A stretch of DNA of 30,532 bases, from NCBI GenBank assembly GCA_036557785.1, contig DATBGZ010000074.1:1-30532 (forward strand). Reading direction: 5' to 3'. The translations under genes and the position numbers were made by a program. The notes beneath the pieces were generated by a model that worked only from the letters and a program-made list of their open reading frames with translations, had not been told where the DNA came from and made no database searches. This document shows, piece after piece, positions 6,595 to 13,682 of the stretch (within the stretch, counting starts at the first letter, position 1; each line of letters opens with the position of its first letter). This DNA comes from DATBGZ01 sp036557785. Its GTDB lineage: Bacteria; Actinomycetota; Actinomycetes; Mycobacteriales; Micromonosporaceae.

Positions 6595-8633
6595 CCTGGG
6601 ACATGAGCACCGTGCTCGCGGCGGCCCTGTGCGTACTCGCCGTCGCCGTCGCCGTGGACCTGATCTTCCCCCGCGCGGCACGCCTGCCGTTCCTGCTCTG
6701 CGCGGTCGCGAGCGCGGCCCTGGCCGTGGTCGGCGCGGCCGGCCTCGCAGGCCAGACGGTCCACGTTGGACTCGACGGGTGGGTTGGCTTCGGCTCAGCG
6801 TCGTTGACCGCCGACCGGCTCTCGTCGCTGTTCCTGCTGCTCACCTTCGCCGTCGCCGCCCCGAGCTGTCTCGTGGTCGCCGACTGGGCCTCGCCGCAAC
6901 GGGTGCCGACGCGGGGACTGGCCGCGGGCACCGCGCTTCTGCTCGGCGCGGCGACGCTGATCCTGACCGCCGACCACGTCTTCGTCTTCCTCTTCGGCTG
7001 GGAGGCGCTGACGCTGGCGTTCTACGTCATCACGGCGTACCGGCGTCGGCCCGACACGGCCACCCCGAGCGTGCTCACCGTTGTCTTCGGCAAGACCAGT
7101 GGCCAACTGGCGATGCTCGGCCTGCTGCTCGCCTCCGTCCACAGCGGAAGCTTTGTGATCGCCGACCTGGCCGGGCTGCCCGCCGGGCCCCTGCGCGACA
7201 GCGCGTACGTCCTGCTCGTGGCCGGGTTCGCCGTCAAGGTCGGCCTGATGCCGGGGCAGATCTGGCTGCCGGCCGGCTACAGCGCCGCCCCCGGACCGGT
7301 GCGGGCCCTGCTCGCGGGATCGGCCGTCAACGTCGGCTTCTACGGCCTGTGGCGCACCGCCGCGCTCTTCGGCCCGCCGCCCGGATGGCTGCCGATCGTG
7401 CTGCTCGTGCTCGGCGGCCTGACCGCGCTCGGCGGCATCGCGCACGCTACCGTGGCCGAACGGTTGACCCGCATCATCGCCTACTCCAGCGTCGAGAACG
7501 CCGGACTCATCGTCGTGGGCTACGCCATCGCGCTGATCGGGCTCGATCTGGGCCAGCCGATGCTCACCGCGGTGGGGCTGCTCGCCGCGAGCCTGCAGGT
7601 GGTCGCCCACGCGATCGCCAAGTCCGCGCTCTTCGCCGCCGCGGGTGTCATCGGTTCGGCGCACGGCAGCGACGACATGGAGGCGCTGCGCGGCATCGGC
7701 CGCCGCATGCCGTTCAGCGGCACGGCCCTGGCGGTCGGCTCCCTCACCCTGGCCGGGCTGCCGCCCACGATCGGGTTCGTCTCCGAATGGTTCCTGCTGG
7801 AGTCGATCGCGCAGCAGTTCCGGCTCGACTCGCTGCCGCGACAGATCGCCATGGCGGTCGCGGGTGCCCTGGTCGCGCTGACCGCGGGTTTCGCCGGCGT
7901 CGCCTTCGTCCGCGTCATCGCGTTCACCGTCCTCGGCCGGACCAACGGCGCGACACCGCCCCGCCCGGTCCGCGAGGCAGGCCCGGTCGGGCGCTTCGGC
8001 CTGCTCGTCCTCGGCGCGGGTTGCCTCGCCATCGCCGCGGTCACCCCGCTGGAGATCCGCCTCCTCGCGACGGGCCTCTCCCCCGTCGTGGCCCCGGAGA
8101 TCACCCGCGGCGCGTTGGCGTCCGCGTGGGTCCTGCAACCGGTGTATCCGAACTTCTCGATCCTCTCGCCCTCGTGGCTGTGGGTCATGATGCCGGCGCT
8201 GTTCATCGCGACGCTCGCTGTCGTGTGGCTGCTCTCCCGCGGCGGGTTGGGCCGGGTACGGCGAGTTCCCGCCTGGCGTTCCGCCACGGCCGGCGTCGCG
8301 GGAGCCGACCAGTACACCCCGTTCGGCTACTCGCACCCCACTCGCAAGGTGCTCGCCGCGCTCCTGCTCACCCGCAACAACCTCAGGCGCCTCGAGGCCA
8401 GCACGGGCGGCCGCATGGGCGACGAGGTCCGCGGCGCCGCCGGCACGCATCTGGGCTACACCACCGATGTCATCGAGATCGTGGAGCACTACCTGTACCG
8501 GCCGCTACAACGACCGGTCCTTCTGGTCGCCCGGCTCGCCAAACGGATGCAGTCCGGACGCCTGGATGCCTACCTGGCGTACATGCTCATCGCGCTCGTG
8601 GCGGTGCTCGCCGTGGTCGCCGCGGCGGCGTGA
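6591..8633 (+). CDS. hyfB: HyfB/NuoL-like antiporter-type subunit
   Basis: 680 residues from the ATG at 6591 (ATGA overlap with the small-subunit gene). It is a large NuoL/HyfB-family membrane protein with about 14 or more transmembrane helices and a C-terminal extension. Channel residues are present: Glu138 in F-G-W-E-A-L, Lys216 in G-F-A-V-K-V-G-L-M-P, Lys344 in H-A-I-A-K, and the Glu in F-V-S-E-W-F. One family-typical residue differs: the His of the usual P-L-H-x-W-L-P is Gln (P-G-Q-I-W-L-P). The tail carries F-G-Y-S-H-P-T-R-K and a final hydrophobic helix, as in HyfB and M. tuberculosis Rv0083. It is the last gene of the operon and is followed at once by an imperfect hairpin. Confidence 0.92.
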   Translation: MTWDMSTVLAAALCVLAVAVAVDLIFPRAARLPFLLCAVASAALAVVGAAGLAGQTVHVGLDGWVGFGSASLTADRLSSLFLLLTFAVAAPSCLVVADWASPQRVPTRGLAAGTALLLGAATLILTADHVFVFLFGWEALTLAFYVITAYRRRPDTATPSVLTVVFGKTSGQLAMLGLLLASVHSGSFVIADLAGLPAGPLRDSAYVLLVAGFAVKVGLMPGQIWLPAGYSAAPGPVRALLAGSAVNVGFYGLWRTAALFGPPPGWLPIVLLVLGGLTALGGIAHATVAERLTRIIAYSSVENAGLIVVGYAIALIGLDLGQPMLTAVGLLAASLQVVAHAIAKSALFAAAGVIGSAHGSDDMEALRGIGRRMPFSGTALAVGSLTLAGLPPTIGFVSEWFLLESIAQQFRLDSLPRQIAMAVAGALVALTAGFAGVAFVRVIAFTVLGRTNGATPPRPVREAGPVGRFGLLVLGAGCLAIAAVTPLEIRLLATGLSPVVAPEITRGALASAWVLQPVYPNFSILSPSWLWVMMPALFIATLAVVWLLSRGGLGRVRRVPAWRSATAGVAGADQYTPFGYSHPTRKVLAALLLTRNNLRRLEASTGGRMGDEVRGAAGTHLGYTTDVIEIVEHYLYRPLQRPVLLVARLAKRMQSGRLDAYLAYMLIALVAVLAVVAAAA

Positions 8634-8661
8634 CCCGGTGGCCGACCATCGGCGGCCGGGT
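8633..8661 (+). terminator. Hairpin terminator candidate after the Ehr operon
   Basis: Two 13-base arms, ACCCGGTGGCCGA and TCGGCGGCCGGGT, pair with two internal mismatches around a 3-base loop. The hairpin starts on the last base of the hyfB stop codon. There is no T-run, as is common in actinobacteria. Confidence 0.5.
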
Positions 8662-8749
8662 AGGGCCGATCGACCCGGCATCCTGACGTGCCCGTGCCGT
8701 TAGGGTGAGGCGCGAGACGCCTGTCCCGAGGTCGAAGGGAGAGATCAGC

Positions 8750-8965
8750 ATGATGCACTGGTATGCGCCGATGTACCCGGCGGGCGCAATGATGTTCGGC
8801 TGGCTGCTGCTGATGGTGCTGGCCACCGGTCTGGTCGCGTGGGCGGTGGTCGGCCGCGCCAAGCCGAGCGCGAACGAGGCCGCGCGGCAGATCCTGGCCG
8901 AACGCTACGCCCGGGGCGAGATCGACACGGAGGAGTACACGAAGCGCCTGACCTCGCTGCGCTGA
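8750..8965 (+). CDS. Small single-pass membrane protein with a SHOCT domain
   Basis: 71 residues from the ATG at 8750, with AAGGGAGAG as ribosome site; a GTG at 8705 in frame is less likely. Residues 1-12 are Met/Tyr/Pro-rich, residues 13-34 form one transmembrane helix, and the rest is a SHOCT motif: A-A-R-Q-I-L-A-E-R-Y-A-R-G-E-I-D followed by E-E-Y-x-x-R-L. SHOCT modules are short C-terminal helical hairpins often found on small membrane proteins of unknown role. A short hairpin (AGGCG/CGCCT, 8708-8722) lies in the leader. It is separated from the Ehr operon by the hairpin at 8633-8661, so it is probably transcribed on its own. Confidence 0.82.
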   Translation: MMHWYAPMYPAGAMMFGWLLLMVLATGLVAWAVVGRAKPSANEAARQILAERYARGEIDTEEYTKRLTSLR

Positions 8966-9005
8966 GCCCCGGGTCGCCCGCGCGCCCGACACTGCCGGCC
9001 GGTGG

Positions 9006-11606
9006 TTGTCGATTTTCGAGCGCGCCGCGCTGCTCTGCGCTCTACTACACGGGGTGGAGTGGTTGGCCAGCTTCGGTGACACCGCCCCGGCCGCCGACGC
9101 CAGTGGGTGGTCCGGCGGCCCCGACGCCGACGCCGGGCCGTGGCTGCTGACGTACACCGGGTACGACGCCAGTTCGGAGTGCATCCGCGAGACGTTGTGC
9201 GCGCTCGGGAACGGGTACTGGGTCACGCGCGGCGCGGCGCCGCACGCCGCGGCCGATGACCTGCACTATCCAGGCACGTACCTCGCCGGGGTCTACAACC
9301 GGCTCGACAGTGACCTCGCCGGCTCCACCGTGCACGACGAGTCGCTCGTGAACGTGCCGAACTGGCTGCCGCTGACCGTGCAGCACGAGGACGGCAACCG
9401 GATCGATCCCGACAGCGGCACCGCCCAGACGTACGTCCAGGAACTCGATCTGCGCCGCGCGCTGCTGACCCGCGTCTTCATCCACCGCGATCCGTTGGGG
9501 CGCACCACCGGGATCACCGAACGACGGCTGGTCTCCCTCGCCGCGCCCCACGTGGCCGCGCTGGAGACCACGATCGAGGCGCTGGACTGGTCGGGGAACA
9601 TCCGCGTCCGCTCCAGTCTCGACGCCGACGTGGCCAACACCGGGGTGGCCGAGTACCGGCGGCTGGCCAACCGGCACCTGCGACCCGTCGCGACCGCGGA
9701 GCCGGAGCCCGGCACGGTACTGCTGGAGACCGCGACGACCCAATCGCACATCGGCATCGCTATGGCTGCTCGCACGAGCGTGCACGGCGGCGGCGAGTCG
9801 ATCCACCCACCGCTCACGCTCGTCGCGAGCAGCCCGTGGACCATCGGCCACGAGGGGCTCGTGGGCCTGAGCCCCGGGGCACCGGTCACGGTCGAGAAGG
9901 TCGTCGCGGTCGCCACCTCGCGTGATCGGGCCATCTCGACGCCGGCCGAGGCGGCACTCTTCCACCTGCGGCAGGCCGGCGCGTTCCCGGTTCTGCTCGC
10001 CGCTCACGAGCAGGCCTGGGCCGGGCTGTGGGAGGACTTCTCCATCGCGGTGGCGGCCGGATCCCAGACCGGTCTGGCGCTTCACCTGCATTCCTTCCAC
10101 GTCCTGCAGACCGTCGCGTGCGCCGGACCCGATCTGGACGCGTCGATGGGAGCCCGTGGGTTGCACGGCGAGGGCTACCGCGGGCATGTGTTCTGGGACG
10201 AGATGTTCGTCTATCCCATGCTGACCTTGCGCCGGCCGGAGCTGACCCGCGACCTGCTCGCGTACCGGTACCGGCGGCTGCCGGCCGCGCGGGCCGCCGC
10301 CCGCGCTGCGGGGCTCCCGGGGGCGATGTTCCCGTGGCAGTCCGGCAGCGACGGGCGCGACGCGACGCCGATCGAAACGTTCAACCCACGGACCGGGCGG
10401 TGGCTCGCCGACACCTCACACCGGCAACGCCACGTCGGCCTCGCCATCGCGTACAGCGTGGTCCAGTACCACCAGGCGACCGGCGACATGGGGTTCCTCG
10501 CGACCATCGGCGGGGAGCTGCTGGTGGAGATCTGCCGGTACTTCGCGGCCATCCCGACCTACGACCCTGCCGACCACCGGTTCCACATCGAGGCGGCGAT
10601 GGGACCCGACGAGTTCCACGACGGGTACCCGGGCCAAGCCGGGCACGGCGTGCGGGACAACGCCTACACCAACATCCTCACCGCGTGGTTGCTGCATCGC
10701 ACGATCGGCCTGCTCACCCAGGTCGACGGGCACGACTGCGGCCGGCTGCGAGAGCGGCTGGGGGTGCTCCCGACCGAGACCGCCCACTGGGAGCTGCTCA
10801 GCCGGCGCCTCGCGATCGCGACCCACGCCGACGGCGTGATCAGTCAGTTCGACGGATATGAACGCCTACCGGAGTTCGACTGGGACACCTACCGCATCCG
10901 CTACACCAACATCGCGCGACTGGACCTCATCCTCAACGCCGAGGGCGACAGCACCAACAACTACCGCCTCGGTAAGCAGGCCGACGTACTGATGATCTTC
11001 TACCTGCTCTCGGCGGAGGAACTGCGCGAGGTGCTCGACCGGCTCGGCTACCCCCTGCCCGCCGACGCGATCCGGGCCACCGTCGACTTCTACACCGCGC
11101 GCACGAGTCACGGCTCCACCCTGTCGCGCGTGGTGCACGCCTGGGTCAACGCCCGAGCACACCGCCACCGTGCCTGGGGGCTGTTCACGGAGTCGCTGCG
11201 CACCGACCTCGCCGACACGCAGGCAGGCATCAGCCGCGAGGGAGTGCACCTGGGCGCGATGGCGGGAACCGTCGACCTGGTCGTACGCTGCTTCGCCGGG
11301 ATCGAGACACGTGACGATGCGCTCTGGCTGCACCCGCTCCTGCCGGCCGAGCTGACCCGGGTCGAGTTCACCATCGTCTACCGCGGTCAACGGGTCGCGG
11401 TCGAGATCACGCCACGGCTGGTCCGGCTCCGGCTACGCGCGTGCGAGGCACACCCGATCCGCGTGTGTGTCGAGGGCGATCGCAGGGTCCTGCACCCCGG
11501 GGACGTGTATGAGGCCGCGCTTACCCGGCCCGACATAACCGGGCGCGACATGACCGGGCCCGACGATGGAGGCCGGCCGTACGAGTCCACTGTGGATGCT
11601 GCCTAA
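9006..11606 (+). CDS. Glycoside hydrolase family 65 protein (maltose/trehalose/kojibiose phosphorylase-like)
   Basis: 866 residues if started at the TTG at 9006; GTG 9054 or TTG 9063 (with GGGGTGGAG just upstream) are alternatives, because recognisable homology begins only near W-L-L-T-Y-T-G-Y-D. The N-terminal beta-sandwich signature R-E-T-L-C-A-L-G-N-G-Y-W and R-G-A-A-P is clear. The (alpha/alpha)6 barrel has G-H-V-F-W-D-E-M-F, M-F-P-W-Q-S-G-S-D-G, and G-P-D-E-F-H, whose Glu (about residue 536) is the catalytic acid of GH65. T-S-H-G-S-T-L-S is the phosphate-site type loop. Relatives phosphorolyse or hydrolyse alpha-glucosides such as trehalose or kojibiose in the cytoplasm. No beta-phosphoglucomutase, the usual partner, is seen next to it. 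Substrate cannot be told from sequence alone. Confidence 0.88.
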   Translation: MSIFERAALLCALLHGVEWLASFGDTAPAADASGWSGGPDADAGPWLLTYTGYDASSECIRETLCALGNGYWVTRGAAPHAAADDLHYPGTYLAGVYNRLDSDLAGSTVHDESLVNVPNWLPLTVQHEDGNRIDPDSGTAQTYVQELDLRRALLTRVFIHRDPLGRTTGITERRLVSLAAPHVAALETTIEALDWSGNIRVRSSLDADVANTGVAEYRRLANRHLRPVATAEPEPGTVLLETATTQSHIGIAMAARTSVHGGGESIHPPLTLVASSPWTIGHEGLVGLSPGAPVTVEKVVAVATSRDRAISTPAEAALFHLRQAGAFPVLLAAHEQAWAGLWEDFSIAVAAGSQTGLALHLHSFHVLQTVACAGPDLDASMGARGLHGEGYRGHVFWDEMFVYPMLTLRRPELTRDLLAYRYRRLPAARAAARAAGLPGAMFPWQSGSDGRDATPIETFNPRTGRWLADTSHRQRHVGLAIAYSVVQYHQATGDMGFLATIGGELLVEICRYFAAIPTYDPADHRFHIEAAMGPDEFHDGYPGQAGHGVRDNAYTNILTAWLLHRTIGLLTQVDGHDCGRLRERLGVLPTETAHWELLSRRLAIATHADGVISQFDGYERLPEFDWDTYRIRYTNIARLDLILNAEGDSTNNYRLGKQADVLMIFYLLSAEELREVLDRLGYPLPADAIRATVDFYTARTSHGSTLSRVVHAWVNARAHRHRAWGLFTESLRTDLADTQAGISREGVHLGAMAGTVDLVVRCFAGIETRDDALWLHPLLPAELTRVEFTIVYRGQRVAVEITPRLVRLRLRACEAHPIRVCVEGDRRVLHPGDVYEAALTRPDITGRDMTGPDDGGRPYESTVDAA
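11525..11569 (+). repeat. Three imperfect 15-base tandem units in the GH65 tail
   Basis: Units starting at 11525, 11540 and 11555 share the core CGGGC/GCGAC and encode a repeated R-P-D-I-T / G-R-D-M-T / G-P-D-D-G tail. This is likely replication slippage in the non-conserved C-terminus of the enzyme. Confidence 0.5.
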
Positions 11607-11791
11607 CGAGCATCGGCGGGACGGGCGTTGAGCACCATCTCAGCGATCGCCAGCTCCGCGTCGATGTCAGCAGAGGTGGCGAAGTCATCGCCCTGTTTGG
11701 CGAACCGGGCCAGCGGCTTGCCGAACCAGCGACGCGGGACCCGCGCTCCTGCCTGTGCCGCCGACACGGCCAGTTCGGCGTCCGATCGCAT
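11603..11791 (-). pseudogene. Remnant of an inositol monophosphatase family gene (N-terminal part only)
   Basis: From an ATG (complement of 11789-11791) 62 residues run to a TAG. They match the first helix and strand of inositol monophosphatase/FIG superfamily proteins: S-D-A-E-L-A-V-S-A-A-Q-A-G-A, then F-G-K-P-L-A-R-F-A-K, D-F-A-T-S-A-D-I-D-A-E, and a helix ending in A-R-P-A-D-A. The family is normally about 260 residues. The metal-binding GEE, DPIDGT and WD motifs are all missing because the frame stops just before the first of them. The 3' end overlaps the GH65 stop by 4 bases, so the gene was probably truncated by a deletion when this junction formed. Confidence 0.6.
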
Positions 11792-11890
11792 GACCAGTCG
11801 TGGACTCCCGGTCGTGGGTCCACACCACCGGACCGACCGGGAGGAGCGGGAACGGGAACCTCGGCGTGCCGGAGTGCGTCCCAAGCAGGC

Positions 11891-12859
11891 GTGAGGAGAG
11901 TTGTCCTGGTCGCCGTCGTGGCGCTGTCCATCTCAGGCTGCGCCTCCGTGGTGACCCCGGCTGGTGAGCCGGGTGCCACCACCGCGGGCGCCGCCTCGGC
12001 CAGCCCGGTGGCATCGCCGCCAACAACGACACCCGCCACGACAGCGCCGCCGACCCTCGAGGCCGGAGCAGGGGTGTGGCAGTTGCGGTACGTGCTCCTG
12101 GATCACTACCGGACCTTCGCCTACTGCGACCCGGACTTCTACCCGGTCGCCCGCGACGACGAGCAGGCCGCGGCCGACGAGTGGTGGGCCAGCACGAACC
12201 GCACGTCGGCTGAGCTCGCCGCGATCCTGCATCACCTCGGCTACCACGAGCCGTTGGACAGCAAACAGCGGTTGGCCGCCTACCGCGACCACAAGAAGCT
12301 GACCGTGATCTCCATGACGCCCGCCGGCAAGGGATACCGGTACGAGCTGTCGATCAGCGCGGCCGCGGGTGGAGAGCCTGCCCAGACCGTCACCGGCGTG
12401 ATCGCCAGCGACGGCGCCATCGAGGAGACCGGGCGCGAGCCACGTCGCGTCGGCTGCCCGATCTGCCTGGAGGCCGCCACCCGCATCGCCACGCCCCACG
12501 GGGATGTGCCCGTCGCGATCATCCGCCCCGGCGACGAGGTATGGACCACCGACGCGGCCGGACACCGGGTGCCGGCGTCGGTGGGACGGGTGGTGCGCCG
12601 CCCGACGCCGGGACCGCACCTGATGCTCCAACTCGTCCTCGCCGATGGACGCGCACTCATCGCGGCCGGGGCCCACCCGGCGGCCGACGGCCGATACCTG
12701 CGCGAGCTGCAGCCGGGACAGCGCTACGACGGCACCACGATCGTCTCGGCCGACTGGGTCACCAGCACCGCACCGGCGACCTTCGACATCCTCCCCGCGG
12801 GTCCGACCGGGAACTACTGGGCCAACGGCATCCTGGTCGGCAGCACGCTGGGGTCGTGA
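11891..12859 (+). CDS. Lipoprotein with a C-terminal Hint (hedgehog/intein) domain
   Basis: 322 residues from the GTG at 11891. Residues 1-17 are a lipoprotein signal with lipobox I-S-G-C17. Residues 20-60 are a Thr/Pro/Ala-rich linker and residues 60-185 a domain I do not recognise. From residue 189 a Hint domain is clear: C189-P-I-C192-L-E-A-A-T-R-I-A-T-P-H-G, then G-D-E-V-W-T-T (214-220), H262 in G-A-H-P, and the closing strand Y-W-A-N-G-I-L-V near 309-316. The usual end of this block is V-H-N; here it is V-G-S-T, and the Thr of the usual TxxH is Ala. Ligation is therefore not expected, while N-terminal cleavage at Cys192 remains possible. The protein would sit on the outer face of the membrane. 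Its TGA abuts the next gene's stop on the other strand. Confidence 0.75.
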   Translation: MRRVVLVAVVALSISGCASVVTPAGEPGATTAGAASASPVASPPTTTPATTAPPTLEAGAGVWQLRYVLLDHYRTFAYCDPDFYPVARDDEQAAADEWWASTNRTSAELAAILHHLGYHEPLDSKQRLAAYRDHKKLTVISMTPAGKGYRYELSISAAAGGEPAQTVTGVIASDGAIEETGREPRRVGCPICLEAATRIATPHGDVPVAIIRPGDEVWTTDAAGHRVPASVGRVVRRPTPGPHLMLQLVLADGRALIAAGAHPAADGRYLRELQPGQRYDGTTIVSADWVTSTAPATFDILPAGPTGNYWANGILVGSTLGS

Positions 12860-13648
12860 TCAGCGGCGGTTCACGGCCCGCTCCAGCACCGCCCGATGCC
12901 GGGCCGTCCACTGGAAGTCCGCCTGAACCTCGCTCACGACGCCCAGGGCTTCCAGCCGTACCATCGCCGGCTCTCCGGCGTGGGCGGCCGCCTCGATCCC
13001 TCGCCAGCAGCGGTCCTGCCACCACAGGATCGCCTCGACCAACCCATCCCGATCCGCTAGCCCGTACTCGTCGGCGATCAGCCGTACGAGCCGGGCAGCC
13101 TCGGTGGCGTCGCAGAGCTGCCGCCCCAGACCGAGGTACTGCCAGCAAACATGGGCGACGTCGTGCATCCGAGGGCCCGGCGCGGCAATGTCCCAGTCGA
13201 TGAATGCCACCGGACGAAACCCCTCGCCCAGATCCCGGTAGACGGTGTTCTTCGGCGAAAGGTCGTTGTGGCAGACCACCTCCTGCCCGTCGGTGATCGC
13301 GGTGCCCGCGGTCAGGTCGTGGAACTGGCGCACCAGCCGGGCAACCGCCGCGAGGCACTGATCAGATCCGATGCTGGCCGGCTGGGCCGGCGCCCAGGCC
13401 ACATGCCCCTCGATGAAGGTGAGGATTTGCCTGCCCCGCTCATCGAGGCCGAGGTCACGCGGCGCTCCCGACCATCCGCGAGCTTGCAGGTGACCCAGGA
13501 GGTCACGGACGAAATCAGCGTTCGCCGGCGTCGCTCGCCGCACGGTGTCGCCCACCCGGACGACCGTGGTCACGAAGCCACCGGGCAGCACCTGCTCCGG
13601 TTCACCACTCTCGTCGCCGGCGCGCCGCGTGCCACTCACGACGGGCAT
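12860..13648 (-). CDS. Aminoglycoside phosphotransferase (APH)-family kinase
   Basis: 262 residues from the ATG at the complement of 13646-13648, starting M-P-V-V-S-G-T; upstream extensions run into the kinase gene. The APH/choline kinase-like catalytic core is present: C-H127-N-D129-L-S-P-K-N134 (Brenner-type loop) and F-I-D151-W-D153 (metal-binding DFG equivalent). An N-terminal lobe with G-G-F-V-T-T-V-V-R-V-G precedes it. Many actinobacterial members phosphorylate small hydroxylated metabolites rather than antibiotics, so the substrate is unknown. It lies 34 bases downstream of a serine/threonine kinase gene on the same strand and may share its transcript. Confidence 0.82.
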   Translation of the reverse strand: MPVVSGTRRAGDESGEPEQVLPGGFVTTVVRVGDTVRRATPANADFVRDLLGHLQARGWSGAPRDLGLDERGRQILTFIEGHVAWAPAQPASIGSDQCLAAVARLVRQFHDLTAGTAITDGQEVVCHNDLSPKNTVYRDLGEGFRPVAFIDWDIAAPGPRMHDVAHVCWQYLGLGRQLCDATEAARLVRLIADEYGLADRDGLVEAILWWQDRCWRGIEAAAHAGEPAMVRLEALGVVSEVQADFQWTARHRAVLERAVNRR

Positions 13649-13682
13649 TCTGACCGACCATCGCACGCTGCGGCCCGCGGGG

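Noticed and set aside
6795..8489. Very long minus-strand open frame opposite hyfB (and similar ones opposite hyfF, GH65 and the small subunit)
   Set aside because: The translated sequence is Arg/Gly/Asp/Gln-rich with no hydrophobic core or motif. Such antisense frames are normal in DNA of this GC content, and the plus strand encodes a clear family member.
1181..8633. Functional H2-evolving formate hydrogenlyase-type hydrogenase
   Set aside because: All NiFe and proximal-cluster cysteines are missing and no maturation or formate dehydrogenase genes are present in the window.
11603..11884. Complete 93-residue protein from the longer upstream start
   Set aside because: The extra N-terminus is Arg/Ser-rich and lacks homology. 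Only the part from 11791 matches the phosphatase family, and it stops before the catalytic motifs.
12860..13648. Aminoglycoside resistance gene
   Set aside because: The APH fold is clear but residues specific for known resistance enzymes are not recognisable. Family members with other substrates are far more common in such genomes.
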